Below the pieces are notes generated by a model that was not told where the DNA came from, did no database searches, and was given only the letters and a program-made list of their open reading frames with translations. From Micrasema longulum (taxonomy: Eukaryota > Arthropoda > Insecta > Trichoptera > Brachycentridae), in assembly GCA_022494885.1 (NCBI GenBank), contig JAGVSM010003414.1, positions 434,001-498,000 of the forward strand: a stretch of 64,000 nucleotides of DNA, in the 5' to 3' direction. Position 1 is the stretch's first letter. Every line of letters starts with the position of its first letter. Positions 11,578 to 22,480 of this stretch are shown one piece after another. Made by a program: the position numbers and the translations under genes.

Positions 11578-11640
11578 ACAGATAATGTCTCATTTAGACC
11601 GCCACATGCAGTCAACCTATTTTTACGTGTGCCTAGTATT
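11578..11640 (-). mobile_element. SINE3 body fragment
   Basis: ATAATGTCTCATTTAGACCG and then CAGT(C/T)AA(C/T)CTATTTTTAC is the reverse complement of 40450-40500, the body downstream of the tRNA-like head of SINE3. Only the body is present here. Confidence 0.5.
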
Positions 11641-12425
11641 GGTTGCGATTACAAATGAGGAGATTCATCGCAAGCAGGTGGATAACCTTGAGGTGACAAG
11701 GGGCGTTATATACTTTACCTGAATATTGTACGGCTGTGTGTCAACATCCGTGTCAGAGCCAGGGGTCAAAGTGGTGATCTCGAGAGTCGGAATTGTGAAA
11801 TGACCCTACAGTTGATTATTCACACCATGACTTCACCTGAGATCCACACTGGGACATCCGAATATATACATTTACTAGTTATTCTCTATGATTACCGAAT
11901 GGAGCTTCTCGCTACTATCCGTGGCCCTGTTATAGGTCCTGTCGGATATACAGATCTGCTGGCTTCCAAAAAGAATTTCAAGGCTTTTAAAAAGTATTGT
12001 AATCATTTCGGCGAATTGATCATGTCCAATCAATTTAATCCCAGTCAGTGAATGATTCACTTCCCTTTTTTTTCAATCTAATGAAGTACATATTATTTAC
12101 TTCTAGATTACTTTCTTTCAGCACAAAGATGCTTAGGATACCAGATTACTGAGAGCTCCTTCGGGCAGCCTTTCTCGTTTGACAACGAGCAAATTTTCCG
12201 TGTATATAGGCACCGCCAAGGAAACTTATGTCCTCAGATGCGGTGTGCGGTATCTGGTGGGCAAGTTGTTAGCTATTCTTGGTTTTGATTATTGATGTCT
12301 ACATACTTAGCTAAGTTTAGGAATCCTCAATAATTTTATGTGTGAAACATAAGATTTTAGATTTTTTAAATCTGCCTTAAATATTTATCATTCCCAAAAA
12401 GTGCATTGCAGCAAAATGTGATTAA
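11641..12425. other. Unassigned sequence with moderate complexity
   Basis: An 83-codon frame at 11800-12051 has normal-looking amino-acid use but no motif I recognise, and the minus strand is also open across it. A small hairpin, CTCGTT-TGAC-AACGAG, lies near 12173. Confidence 0.35.
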
Positions 12426-12430
12426 ATTCA

Positions 12431-12800
12431 GCATCGTCATTCCCCTTTCCGCACCCAGTGGTTCATAGGGCAATGCATTAGTAAACCAAATGCAGCGTAT
12501 TCCAATCATCCGTTACATGAAGGTAAGGCAATAAGTCCCGCGCTTCAGGTGCCAGTCCAGAAATAATTAAATATTACAGTCGAAACAACCTTTCAAAATC
12601 AATATTTCACGTCCATCTGATAAAAATCGAACACAGGACCTCAAGAATGGTAGACGAAGATGGCAAACATTACACCACGAGAAGGGCTTATCTCCACTTG
12701 ATTCTCTTTTTCAGGATTTTTATCTGAAAGTAGCCATCGACTCAAAGAGGGTTCTGGTTCTGTCTCGCGCACAGAACTGTATTCTCTATCCGCCTGAACT
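12431..12800 (-). mobile_element. SINE1 joined to an upstream leader (composite), copy 1
   Basis: On the minus strand a leader (12800 to about 12682: GCGGATAGAGAATACAG, GATGGCTAC, AAAAATCCTGAAAAAGAGAA) runs directly into a degenerate SINE1 head and body. It ends near 12431 beside TTCCGCACCCAGTGG and GATGACGATG. The same leader-then-SINE1 order occurs on the + strand at 40519-40830. Two copies of the same join argue that it moved as one unit. Heavily mutated, with the tRNA boxes barely readable. Confidence 0.65.
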
Positions 12801-12939
12801 CGGATAAATCAGATTCAATAAATGTTTTGTAACTATTATATATTAAGGCAAGACCATTCGCAAACTCTTTATCGTGCTGAATTCAGATTTTTTACGATTT
12901 CGGAGTTTTGTCACTATTGTTCTCAGCAAATGAAATAAG

Positions 12940-13012
12940 CGCTGATACTAACATATTACAACACAGATGAAGAACATTTTAGATAACTTAATATATAAGT
13001 CTAGGCATTTAC
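12940..13012 (+). repeat. Repeat A, left part of an interrupted copy
   Basis: ACAACACAGATGAAGAACAT, then AAGTCTAGGCATTTAC, is the repeat A entry sequence. It stops at ATTTAC (13007-13012), where a LINE tail has inserted, and resumes at 13455. Confidence 0.7.
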
Positions 13013-13454
13013 TTCTTTATTAGTGTTTTTTTTTTTCTTTTTTCGTTTCTTTTCTTAATTATTTTATAAGTAAAAAATATTTCTCTTTATCATTTTTTTT
13101 ACATCATTATATATTTTTATACATAAACATATACTATTTACCTAAATATTAGTTTTCAATAATAATACATATTTATATATATTTTTTTAATGTTATTCAA
13201 AATTTGCTTCTTAGTTATTTTTTTAATTGGTTCAAAGTATTTCTAATACCAAATTATATTTTTTTATCCATAATTCTACAACTGGTAATATTTTATTATT
13301 TTATATAGTTTATATTTCTTAGACTTTCTAAATTAATCATATTGTTTTAAATGCTCTGTATTACTTATAATTATGCTTACATGTATGTATATTTAATTGT
13401 ATTTGTAACTAATATGTAAAAGGCACTAAGTGCCGTTTATTTCAATAAAATAAA
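13013..13454 (+). mobile_element. 5'-truncated LINE 3' UTR inserted in repeat A
   Basis: The insertion is flanked by ATTTAC at 13007-13012 and 13455-13460, and the empty-site sequence is known from other repeat A copies. The insert is AT-rich, non-coding and ends in a small hairpin (AAAGGCAC...GTGCCGTTTA) followed by TTCAATAAAATAAA, a LINE-like 3' terminus. The same hairpin ending is seen on the minus strand near 19910, 23345 and 32350. Confidence 0.75.
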
Positions 13455-13708
13455 ATTTACAGGTCTTATGACCTGTCATTGGCTGGTTTAAGTGGCTACT
13501 TTACACACCGTGTAACATTCACCATTCTGCCCGTATTTGAACATCTTTATCCCTTCAAATCTTTCATCTATTGATGTTTGTGAAGTCAAAGAGCTGAAAC
13601 CTTTATTAATGCGGGTAAGATTCGTGTAATTGAATTATTTCACCTACATACAAGACCACGCCTGAAAAAAATATTTTTTCAATTTCTATACTTCTTCATG
13701 GACCAGGT
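13455..13708 (+). repeat. Repeat A, right part of the interrupted copy
   Basis: This resumes with CAGGTCTTATGACCTGTCAT and runs through the TTCACCATTCTGCCC, GAGCTGAAACCTTTATT and ACCACGCCTGAAAAA landmarks. At about 13708 the orientation flips, and the following 150 bp are repeat A in reverse. Confidence 0.75.
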
Positions 13709-13862
13709 GTGACAGGTCCTAAGCCCACTAGATGCCTAGACTTGTATATTACCTTCTCCAAAATGTTCTTCATCTCTTTTGTAATATGTTAATATTAACA
13801 GATCCCAGGGAGTTGAATCCAGTTCTTGTCTACGAAAATTTGGACAAACTCAAAATATACCA
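13709..13862 (-). repeat. Repeat A, inverted half joined to the previous copy
   Basis: Read on the minus strand this gives TTGAGTTTGTCCAAAT, GTAGACAAGAACTGGATTC, CTCCCTGGGA, GATGAAGAACATTTT, AGTCTAGGCATCTA and CTTAGGACCTGTCA, i.e. the entry half of the unit. It faces the + half ending at 13708, so the two form a head-to-head junction. Confidence 0.7.
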
Positions 13863-14120
13863 ACTTCAGCACAACAGCATTATACTTAAAAAGGAATATT
13901 TTTCTTTAATGAAATGAACAAAGATAATAAAAAGTACAGTCAGGAATACAATATATTTAAGAAAGAAGTGAAAAGTTACACTCCCCATTATGTACACAAG
14001 AATTTATTGTTTATATCTTTTACGTAATGGGAAACGTTAATGTAAATATACGTATTTAATTAATGAAAAAAATGTATTTAGTAGTAATATTGCATCTTTA
14101 TTCGTTACCTGAATAAAAAA

Positions 14121-14388
14121 TCATCATCATTCATCATTCCCTTTCCGCACCTAATGGTGCATAGGGCACTGCATTGGTACACCAATCGCAGCGTATCTTG
14201 ATTATTTTTTTGAGACATGAATGTAAGGTGATCAGTCTTACGCTTCAGGCACCAGTCTAGGGACTATGAAATATTCTAGTCTAAAAACACCTTTTCAAAT
14301 AATATTTCATATCAACCTTTTCGGGAATCGAACCCGAGACATCTTGCATGGTAGGCAAATGCGCTGACCATTACACCATGAGGCCGAC
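14121..14388 (-). mobile_element. SINE1, full-length copy
   Basis: Read on the minus strand, the head GGCCTCATGGTGTAATGG...GTCAGCGCATTTGCC carries a tRNA-like A box, then TACCATGCAAGA in the anticodon-arm position, and the B box CTCGGGTTCGATTCCC. The body has GGACTATGAAATATT reversed, CTGAAGCGTAAGACTGATCA, CACTGCATTGG and CCTTTCCGCAC landmarks, and ends in a (CAT)n/(ATG)n tail at 14121-14135. The ACC in the anticodon loop suggests a tRNA-Gly-like origin, which is tentative. RNA polymerase III transcription is inferred from the boxes. Confidence 0.85.
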
Positions 14389-14409
14389 AAAATATTTTTT
14401 ATTTTTAAA

Positions 14410-14525
14410 GGAAATATTTGCGAGATTATGATTTACCCAAATATTATATTTTGACTGCCGTTTTCAACGAGTTGTAAATAACTCAGTATTAGGAAATGGG
14501 AATCAAGTTGTGTTAAAGTGGAATT
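14410..14525 (-). mobile_element. SINE2 body fragment
   Basis: GGAAATATTTGCG, GATTTACCCAAATATT, CGTTTTCAACGAGTTGTAA and ATAACTCAGTATTAGGAAAT match the body of SINE2 (compare 25660-25770 reversed). The tRNA-like head is lost. It sits 20 bp from the SINE1 copy. Confidence 0.6.
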
Positions 14526-14529
14526 AATT

Positions 14530-15290
14530 AATATAATATAATAATTAAAAAGTTTGTTGAAGCGCTGATACTTTAGAATTGGAGTACCAATGCTTTTCCC
14601 TGTGCACCACTAATTGCAAATAAGGGGATAATTATGATGATAGCTTTAACCAACTTTATAATGACAGACAAGTATCACATTTAAAGGACAGTCTTATTAA
14701 TTAATTAATTATTAATGTTATCTTGAAAATGTATTTCTTGATAAAACCCAGTAACGTTGTTCAACTCAATTATATACTATCTCTATTAAACAACTTATCG
14801 ATTGTGTTTAGTAAAAGGAGATAACGCTACTTTCAGATTTAAAATTACGTTTTTATACTGATCTTACAATAATTATTTTAAGTCTTAAATTTTTGTGCCA
14901 GTTAAAGTGTGTTAAGGAGCCACACTAACTACCCAATGACTAGTCGTAAGCTCTGTAAATACCTAGACTCTTAAATTATTTTCTTAAAAATTGTAATATA
15001 CATTATTTTTAAAGTGTAGCTTATTTTGCAATTTTTTTTTCACTGTAAAATTCTGTTTAAAAAAAAATTATTAATTTAACTTTTTGTACATAATTTTATT
15101 TGTACATTGGCGGGCTTATTGCAAAAAGACAATTTCTTCCAACCAACCAATCAATTAAAATTTTATTTTTATAATACAAGTTACATAACATATTCAATAG
15201 AAAATAAATATTAAAAAGCTTAAGATAAATAAAAATAGAAATAAACTTATTTGTTTATAAATTACCTTAAATCAAAACTATTACAAACAA
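14530..15290. other. AT-rich sequence with a possible LINE tail at 15100-15165
   Basis: TGGCGGGCTTATTGCAAAAA followed by CAATTTCTTCCAACCAACC(AATC) looks like a LINE 3' terminus ending in a short tandem tail. No coding part is attached. The rest is unassigned. Confidence 0.35.
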
Positions 15291-15292
15291 AC

Positions 15293-16085
15293 AACAAACA
15301 AACCATCACGCCGTGTCTCCTTAAGGGTAGGCAGAGAGGATAGAACGCCACAACCCTCTATCTTTGCATACAGATCTCGCTTTCTCTACATTCATACATC
15401 TTCTCATGCACGCGCGCCGATTATTCCGACTTTTGACATCTCCATCTTTAAGTATTTGTTGGATTTGGTCATGCCATGTCTTTCTTGGTCTTCCTCTATT
15501 TCTTCATCCATCAACATTCGCATTGTAAATATTCTTAGCCGTTCTCTCGCTGTCCATTCGTTCTACATTTGCAAACCAGCGCAGAGCTCCTTTCTTGATT
15601 TTGTCGATAATGCTTGTCTCAGCCTTACATAATGTACGGATCTCAACATTTGTGCATCTATCGTACATAGTTTTACCACACATTCGCCTGAGAGATCACA
15701 TTTCGTCAGCATTTAGCCTACTTTCATCCCTGTTTTTCCAAGTCCAAACTTCGCTCCCATACATCAGAGACGGGACCAGGACTCCGTTGTGAACTGCCAA
15801 TTTTGCTTCTTGTGACAAGCATTTTTTTGCCAAGGTCGATTTAAGTGCACCGTTCACTCTGTTCCCGGCACTCACCCTCCTTTCAATATCTTTCTCAGTC
15901 ATTCCATCCCTAGTGAACATAGTTCCCAGATACACAAATTCCTATACTTGTTTTAGTATAACTCCATTCACAGTGATTTCACATTTAGTCATACTTTCAT
16001 TTCTTTCAAAAACCATCACATTCGATTTATCGACATTCATCAGCAAATCGCTTCTCTTGCATACATCGTAGACCTTTGTTACTAA
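15293..16085 (-). pseudogene. RTE-like LINE, C-terminal part of the RT ORF
   Basis: On the minus strand frames read MNVDKSNVMVFERN, then EFVYLGTMFTRDG, ERRVSAGNRVNGAL, NGVLVPSLMYGSEVWT, a DE(M)-SLRRMCGKTMYDR stretch, RNRGRPRKTWHDQI and a 3' end with CCTTAAGGAGACACGGCGTG. The order (Y-L-G, L-x-Y-G-S-E-x-W, E-M-x-x-L-R-R, G-R-P-x-x-x-W) is typical for the region after the RT catalytic core in RTE-type and related elements. At least one in-frame stop occurs (near 15942) plus stops in the tail, so it is dead. The catalytic core would lie upstream on this strand (beyond 16085), where unrelated sequence begins. Confidence 0.8.
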
Positions 16086-16087
16086 AA

Positions 16088-16220
16088 AGGGGAAAGAGGA
16101 AAAAGGAAAGGAGGAGAGATTAATAAAAGAAAGGAGATGTTTCTTCGGTCAAAAAGAGGAAAGAGGAAAAAGGAAAGGAGGAGAGATTAATGAAAAGAAA
16201 GGAGATGTTTCTTTGGACGG
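16088..16220. repeat. 67-bp purine-rich tandem duplication
   Basis: GGAAAGAGGAAAAAGGAAAG, then GAGGAGAGATTAAT and AAAGAAAGGAGATGTTTCTT, occurs at 16091 and again at 16158. One strand is almost all A/G, unusual in this window. Confidence 0.8.
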
Positions 16221-16750
16221 GATTTAAACTGAGATAATGTAGTAACATCTTTGATGGTGGATGGGAGATGAGTCGAGCCGCACGGACACTATATGAGTTA
16301 GAGGAGAAAGAGGAATTGTGGATGGGTATTAGGAAAGGACGTAATTCTATAAAATGCTGCGAACGCCTAGTTGCATTCCACCGGCAACATTACTGACTGG
16401 TCCAACTCGTAAGCGTCTACGTCGCGAACCTCGGGTAATGGGATAACACTCATAACGGTGTGATCACAGCAGATAACGAGAGGATGAAAGGCGAGTTTTT
16501 GGAACCTCAAAACCAAAACTAACCGGCTAAGGGAAGGTAACCCTGACAGAAAATCCACTAGAAAAGGCAACGGAAAACCACTCTGGTCATCTTTTCCCAG
16601 GAATCACTACGGCGAGTACATCAATAAGCAGTCGTCCTGGCTGCGAAATGTAAAATTAGCACAGGACAGATACATATGCTTTCGCTGTAGTGACCGCCAA
16701 CGTCGGGGGGACCCGGCAAGGCACTAGAAGAAAAAGAATTAAGAGAGTGT
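16221..16750 (+). repeat. Moderate-GC retroelement-like segment with GAA tail
   Basis: This stretch is clearly richer in G+C than its surroundings. It holds AAAAGGCAACGGAAAACCAC and, near the end, CCAACGTCGGGGGGACCCGG with GCAAGGCACTAGAAGAAAAA. From memory similar endings with a (GAA)n tail occur in a dispersed insect retroelement group. No frame longer than about 65 codons is present. The family assignment is uncertain. Confidence 0.4.
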
Positions 16751-16799
16751 CTTGAGAATTAGAACGAAGAGGTAAACCATGAACTGATAAGCGTTGAAA

Positions 16800-18800
16800 T
16801 TTTCTGTATTTATTAATATTATTATAAAAATGTATTTATTAATATTTCGCTTGTATGGATTCTTATATGAATCCGCTACCTTAAAAAATGGCTGCGTTTT
16901 ATTCCGAATTTTACATCGGAGTATTTTAATGAACTGAAATTACTATACGCGTAATTTTTTCGGTCAGTTTTGTAAGTACCTTTGTGATTAAAATTCAATC
17001 CCAAGTTTTTTTGTCTTGCCCCTTTTTACCCAAATACTCTCCATACGAACGTTTTTGCTCGTCATCATTGATTAGATTCGCAAGATAAATCATCTCTCAT
17101 TAATAAAATTTTCCCATAGGTCTGTATTATGCATTATAAGCATCTATTTAAGCGGTTTACCTTATCCTTGGAGTATCTCACAGCGCAGCGTTGATACGTA
17201 CGTAATTGATGCAAGATTGGCCGAATAATGAATTATGATTTGCCATACTACGTGTGACGTATTCAACTTATTGAGTTTGCTTTTCAAAAAGGTTTTTTGT
17301 TGCAGCGGCATTGAGCTAACTATTTAATGATGTAATGCAATCATCATTTATAGCAATGATCCATGCAAGAAGGAAAAGGCTTAATCATTAGTCATTTCAT
17401 TCATTTACTATCGAAAGTGAAGAATTACTGGAACTAACATCACAGTGGGAGCGGATTTTATCGTTCATTTGAAATAGAAAACAACCGACGGTCTCGATAA
17501 GAAAAAAATATTATTGTTTGGTTATTCTGTACTGGGCAATGTAATTTTTAATGCCGACTTACGGAATAAAATAAATTTCCTTCTTCAGTTTCGCAAATTC
17601 ACCATTATGCGTTTAATTTTCATTGTCATTATTTCATCTCAGTTGAGATACCAATGTTGTTTCCTTCGTCTTTGTTGAGATATTAATTAATGTATTTATT
17701 TATAAAAAACATTTTATATTTTAAAAATTGACACAAAAAACACTCTAATTTTTGCTTGTATTGAGAGTAGGCTCAGTATATGAAGTGTCGGCAACCAGAA
17801 ACATTAGTATGCCTAATGAAGCGATCGGTTCCTATATGGGCAAATGCCTGTTCTAAGAAATCGATTTGTTGCGGCAAATATGTTTATCGAATATGTTTCC
17901 CATAAATAAAAATAATATTGAAGAAATAAAAAAATAATTATAGCCTAAAATAGAAAAAAATATATATGTACAGTTTACGTTAATATATAAAATAAAAAAA
18001 TTAAAAATATATATAAATATGTACATATGTAAAAAAAAATAATACGTTTATAAATGATTCCGCTAGTAATGGAGCAAAATTATATTATTTAGAAAGGGAG
18101 TTTGCTTAAGATGTTTTAAGTATTGTGGAGTTTGTTCATTCTTCGAAAATGAGTATAAAAATCACAAAATAATAATTATCAAAAAAAAGTACAAGAATTA
18201 CGTAAAAATCTGATTTATATTTATTTTTTAAATCAGTCATACTGGGGATGTTGGGATGGCATTCACAAAAAATACCATCTCAGAACGGGCTGAGCCATAT
18301 TAGAAAGAGACTAGCCTAACCAGAGGAGATGACACTCCATATTCATTATTCATGTTCACTTAGTGCAGTGAACATCCATATCTGGATATCCAATAAATTT
18401 ATTAATAAAATTAAAAGTAATAACGCCTTCATAATTGTTTCTTTTTTTAATAAAAAATTTGATATTTTTTTAGTGCTGAAGTCTGGTAAAAAGTAATAAA
18501 ATCACACCATTTTGCCATTTGAAACGCAGTTCTTTCAAAATCGCGCCATTAAAAATAATGGTTCTTCAAATTGATTAAATAATTTATTTTTGATAAATAA
18601 TATGTTCGACTTAAATGTTTTTCATAACTAAACAATAATTATTTTTCGACCGGCAGATTTTGCTTGTTGAAATTTTGAGTAAACCTAGGTACTTTGGTAT
18701 TTGTGCGAAGACTGGGTATTTAAGTAATCTTTGTTCTTGTGATTTAAAATAGTAAATTGAATAAAAATATCTATTGATGCAAAATATTTTTTTTAATTTA
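16800..18800. other. AT-rich intergenic region
   Basis: Apart from the short shared motif at 18255-18330 I recognise nothing. 17160-17460 is complex, unique-looking sequence, and 17900-18240 is low-complexity A/T. Confidence 0.5.
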
Positions 18801-18810
18801 GAAAGAAATA

Positions 18811-19146
18811 CAGTAAAACTTAAATTATCCGGATTAATGAGTGCCTGACGTTATCCGGACGTGCAGAAATCCGAATTATCGAATGAACTATTAAATGAGG
18901 GCAATGTTTTTTTAAAAAAGGCAAAATTTACTTTAAGATCACCTTTTTATTTCTTTTGAAATAACACAGCGAATTGGAATAACAAATACAAAGTTACTTG
19001 AACATGTCTAGCAAAGTCAACTGCTTTGACGAAGAAACTTGTTTACTTATTTATTTATTATTACGGCTTTATTGTTCATTTCCTGATAACGAGCCGACTA
19101 TTTGGTAGTCCGGATGACTGGAGTTCAGATAAACGGAGTTCTACTG
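18811..19146. mobile_element. pogo/Tigger-like MITE, copy 1
   Basis: Left end CAGTAAAACTTAAATTATCC and right end GGAGTTCTACTG are inverted, with internal TATCCGGA and AGTCCGGATGA motifs. TA dinucleotides flank both sides (18809-18810 and 19147-19148). CAGTAGAACCTC-type ends with ATCCGGATAATCG are characteristic of the pogo/Tigger branch of Tc1/mariner. Length 336 bp, with no transposase. A related copy lies at 49576-49868. Confidence 0.8.
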
Positions 19147-19379
19147 TACAAACATTTTACTTTATACAATTTTTTGGTGATTTTCTTCAATTCTACGTTA
19201 AATCGTGACTTCATAATTCTTTAAAAACAACAGTAAGTTAATAAATATTTTTACCCTTATTTACGGAATCGTGTTTTTTAAATGTATTTTTTAAGAAAAT
19301 TTTGTTTATAAATATTTTATTTCTACAGTTTGTTTTTAGGAAAATTTAACGCCTTCGAATGGCAGATATAAAGATACCT

Positions 19380-19885
19380 ATATTTAACAAATTACAACAG
19401 AGATGGAGAATACCTTCAGTAAGAGATATGGAAGTCTAGGCATTTACAGGGCTTATGACCTGTCACTAGCTGGTTTAAGTGGCCACTTTACACATTGTGT
19501 AACATTCACCATCTTGCCTATGTTTGAACATCCATATTTCTTTAATTCTTCCATTTGTTGATTTTAGTGATGTTAAAGAGCTGAAACCTTTATTGTTGCG
19601 AAGAGATTCATCTGACTGAATTATTTCACATACCAGGCAACGCCTGAAAACAATTTTTCAATTTTCAAACATCTTCTTGGAACAGTTGGTTTCATTACAA
19701 TATTTTAGTTTGTCCAAATGTTCGTAGACAAAAGACTGGATTTCACCCCCTCGGGAGTCATTAACAACAGGGATGGAGAATACCTTCAATAAGGGAATAT
19801 GGAAGTCTAGGCATTTACAGGGCTTATGACCTGTCACTGGCTGGTTTAAGTGGCCACTTTGCACACTGTGTAACATTCACCATTT
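19380..19885 (+). repeat. Repeat A, about 1.3 tandem units
   Basis: ACAACAGAGATGGAGAATAC begins a unit near 19395. It runs through all landmarks to TTCATTACAATATTTTAG, GTCCAAATGTTCGTAGAC and CCCCCTCGGGAGTCATTAAC, and a second unit then starts with ACAACAGGGATGGAGAATAC (19766). The second unit is cut at TTCACCATT (19885) by a LINE tail. This shows directly that units can be tandem, with a period of about 380 bp. Confidence 0.8.
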
Positions 19886-20175
19886 TTCTACAAACATTTA
19901 TTTATTTTACATAAACGGCATAAATTGCCTTTAACAAATATTAAACATAAATATGAAAAAAAATAAAATTACATATATAAAAACATAACAAAAAATTATA
20001 AAATTGCATAACTATAACAATAGTAACAAGTAGGTAAATACACATAAGCAACCAAAAATATTAACGAAAAAAATACATAAATATAAAAAGGAAAAACATT
20101 TTTAAATATATAGAAAAGTTTAAGAATAATATTTCGAGAAAAAAAAAGAAATCAGACTCGTTTTATAACGCATGT
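19886..20175 (-). mobile_element. LINE 3' UTR fragment (same family as 32318-32605)
   Basis: The sequence from ACATTTATTTATTTTACATA, ACGGCATAAATTGCCTTTAA, through AACAATAG(T/A)AACAAGTAGG to AATCAGACTCGTTTTATAAC is nearly the same as at 32318-32605, so both are copies of one 3' UTR. Read on the minus strand it ends in the hairpin TTAAAGGCA...TGCCGTTTA and (AAATA)n, a LINE-type terminus. Confidence 0.75.
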
Positions 20176-20179
20176 GATA

Positions 20180-21040
20180 GTTTGTTCTAGAACGTGCAGA
20201 ACAAAAAGGAGATCTGTGGCGGGTATGTCGACCAGGTACACGGAAACACACCAACTCCAGCAAATCTGGACAGTCAATTAATGAATTATCACCTTAAAAA
20301 GTAATATTAGGTCAGTTAGGATTGCTCTATAAGTCAAGTTTATAATTACAATTGTGTTTTAAATGCAACAAATTTGGAAATATATTATGTACATAATATC
20401 CGTGTACGAAATAGTCAAACAAGTTTCATTACACGTGTACTTGACAGATCTGTCACAAGTGTATAGTTTATTCCGCGAATTTCCCCAGCCTTTTTGACTT
20501 GCAAATTCTCGGCTTAGTTCAATGGAGAGACGTATGAAAGTGCATCCAAGGAATTCGTTCTAGTACATTACGTACAACAACTTCTACTGCATCTCAGCTC
20601 TCTAATGACGCCATATAGAGAGTATCGCGGTACGTTATTATACCTAATTGTCGTCCTCTAATATGCAATTTATCTGGAGAGAATTGAACCCTAATCTGAC
20701 CTAGCCATTAATCTTTAGCGGTTTCCACTGATGAAATGTCGCTAATTAGTACACACGTGCATCAATCACTTGTATAACACTTTGATATCTTAATATGCAA
20801 ATTTGCTAACCCCCCCCCCCTTTTTTTAACTTTTTGTAGTATTTTATTTGTTCATAAATGTAATGTTTTCAATAATATTTTGAGTACATCCAAATGTTTG
20901 TAGACAAGTCTGGATTTCACTCCCTTGAGAGTCATTCCCTTATTACTTCATCATTTATTATATTGGTCAGTATATTTTTTTGTGTTTGTTACATATTATT
21001 TGATTTAAATTATTTATTGACAATTCTTGATGAAATTCCA
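20180..21040. other. Mostly unique sequence with a repeat A scrap and a poly-C run
   Basis: 20400-20770 is complex unique-looking DNA with no gene signal. A run of about 13 C sits at 20811-20820 next to a T-run. A degenerate repeat A piece (TACATCCAAATGTTTGTAGA, CACTCCCTTGAGAGTCATT) lies at 20865-20945. Confidence 0.5.
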
Positions 21041-21044
21041 TTGT

Positions 21045-21259
21045 AATGATGTAATAACTTATATTTACATGTAAGTTATTAATTAAAAAAATATTTGGTA
21101 CCCTTCCACCTATTTGTTTGACCAATGGTGAGTATTATGCAGTAAAAGAATAAGTTATATAAAACTAAATATTATCTTAAGTGTAGGTACATTTAAAAAA
21201 TAATTTCCAAGTATTTTTAAATTAATAACTCATATGTAAATATAAGTTATTACATCATT
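21045..21259. mobile_element. Small MITE with about 50-bp inverted ends
   Basis: AATGATGTAATAACTTATAT at the left is matched inverted by ATATAAGTTATTACATCATT at the right. The match continues inward through TTTACAT and TAATTTAAAAA. About 215 bp, no coding, no clear target duplication. Confidence 0.75.
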
Positions 21260-21477
21260 TGTTAAATATGTATATATCGTCAGGTTTCTGGAACAAGTTT
21301 CTAACTATTTTTTTGAAGAGTGAATCTCTACATAACTGGCATTAAATAATCTTTGTTTAAAATGTAAACAAAAAAAAAAGTTTTTTTATAAAAAAAGACA
21401 TGTTTTATAATATTCTACTTATGGTTTTATTTGAATTATTGGTTTAGGATGAGCTTTAAACTTTAATAGTGCAATAT

Positions 21478-21594
21478 CTCACAAGTATTGTGTTAGTAAC
21501 CAACTTGTTCTGGTCAAAAGTCCGTGGTTCGAATCCCACTCTACCCTAACTTGATTTCCATTTTCTAATAGTGAGTTATTTACAACTCTTTTTA
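21478..21594 (+). mobile_element. SINE2, 5'-damaged copy fused to repeat A
   Basis: The B-box region GTCCGTGGTTCGAATCCCAC with CTCTACCC, and the body CTTGATTTCCATTTTCTAAT and GAGTTATTTACAACTC, match SINE2. The upstream head is degraded. At 21590 it runs into the repeat A border TTTAAATTTATTTCAACAG. Confidence 0.65.
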
Positions 21595-21708
21595 AATTTA
21601 TTTCAACAGAGAGGGAAAACATTTTTGAGAAGGAAATATGAAAGTCTAGGCATTTAGAAGGCTTATGACCTGTCATTGGCTGGTTTAAGTGGCCACTTTA
21701 CTCAAAAT
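21592..21708 (+). repeat. Repeat A, + half of a foldback
   Basis: This carries ATTTCAACAGAGAGGGAAAA, AAGTCTAGGCATTTAGAAGG and GTGGCCACTTTACTC. It is immediately followed by an inverted half. Confidence 0.75.
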
Positions 21709-21713
21709 TCAAA

Positions 21714-21815
21714 AACGTTTTCCCTCTCTGTTGAAATAAATTTAAATATGAAAAACTCCCTAGGGAAGAAATCCAGCAAGTCTGCAAGCATTTGGACATA
21801 CTCAAACATTGTTGT
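21714..21815 (-). repeat. Repeat A, - half of a foldback
   Basis: TTTTCCCTCTCTGTTGAAAT is the exact reverse of the border at 21602-21621, followed by CTCCCTAGGGA and TGCAAGCATTTGGACATA as in 6430-6470 reversed. A SINE2 tail scrap (ACAACTCGTTGAAAAT) follows at 21820-21880. Confidence 0.75.
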
Positions 21816-22289
21816 ATTTACAACTCGTTGAAAATAAAATATTTTTGTAAATTATGAGAACGCAATAAAAAAATATTGACAAAATAAGTATAAAATTTAA
21901 ATGATTTGTACATACATAATTAATAAAAACGTTTCTTTTTTAATAGAGTGAAAACTCGTGTTTTCGAAAAAGGAGGGAGTTACATTTATTTTTATTTTAA
22001 CGTATGTGCATAGTGTAAATATATCTACTTGTATTATGTTTTTTTCTCATTTCATTTTTACTATCTAAAACGTATCATATTATAAAAAAAACACAATTTT
22101 CTGCTTTATGGAGGCTTTATTTCAGGATAGGGTGGGTCTCGGGTGTTTTTTTAATTTAGATTAAAATGTTTTTATATTTACTATTGATTTTAAGATTTCT
22201 GGAAGATCATTTTTTTTTTCCAATATATGAATAATGATTTAAAGCTGCAGTTATATTGCATCTGTGTAAAGTCAAATAATTTGGAAATC

Positions 22290-22480
22290 TAGAGTTTCAA
22301 GAATTTTGTAAATTTGTTGGTATTTTTTCTTTGAAAATTTGTATGATAGATGCTTATTTAAAGACTTCATCAATTGTGGGTATATCCAGTTCTTTAAAAA
22401 TTAATTTTAAAATGTAAGTTCTGATCTTTTTAAATATAATTTTAGCGATGTTTTTTTGGGCAATCAAAAGTAGACGTAAT
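22290..22480 (-). pseudogene. LINE RT C-terminal fragment
   Basis: Read on the minus strand a frame gives V-P-Q-I-K-L-R-L-L-L-I-A-Q-K-N-I-A-K-I-I-F followed by LIFKELDIPTIDEVFK and a stop. The L-L-I-A-Q-K-x-I-x-x-I-I pattern followed by L-F-K-E-L is usual near the C-terminus of CR1/Jockey-like polymerases. The upstream part is replaced by the 190-bp tandem array. Confidence 0.55.

Noticed and set aside
11800..12060. Overlapping 83- and 61-codon frames on opposite strands
   Set aside because: Both open by chance in a moderately complex stretch; neither has a motif.
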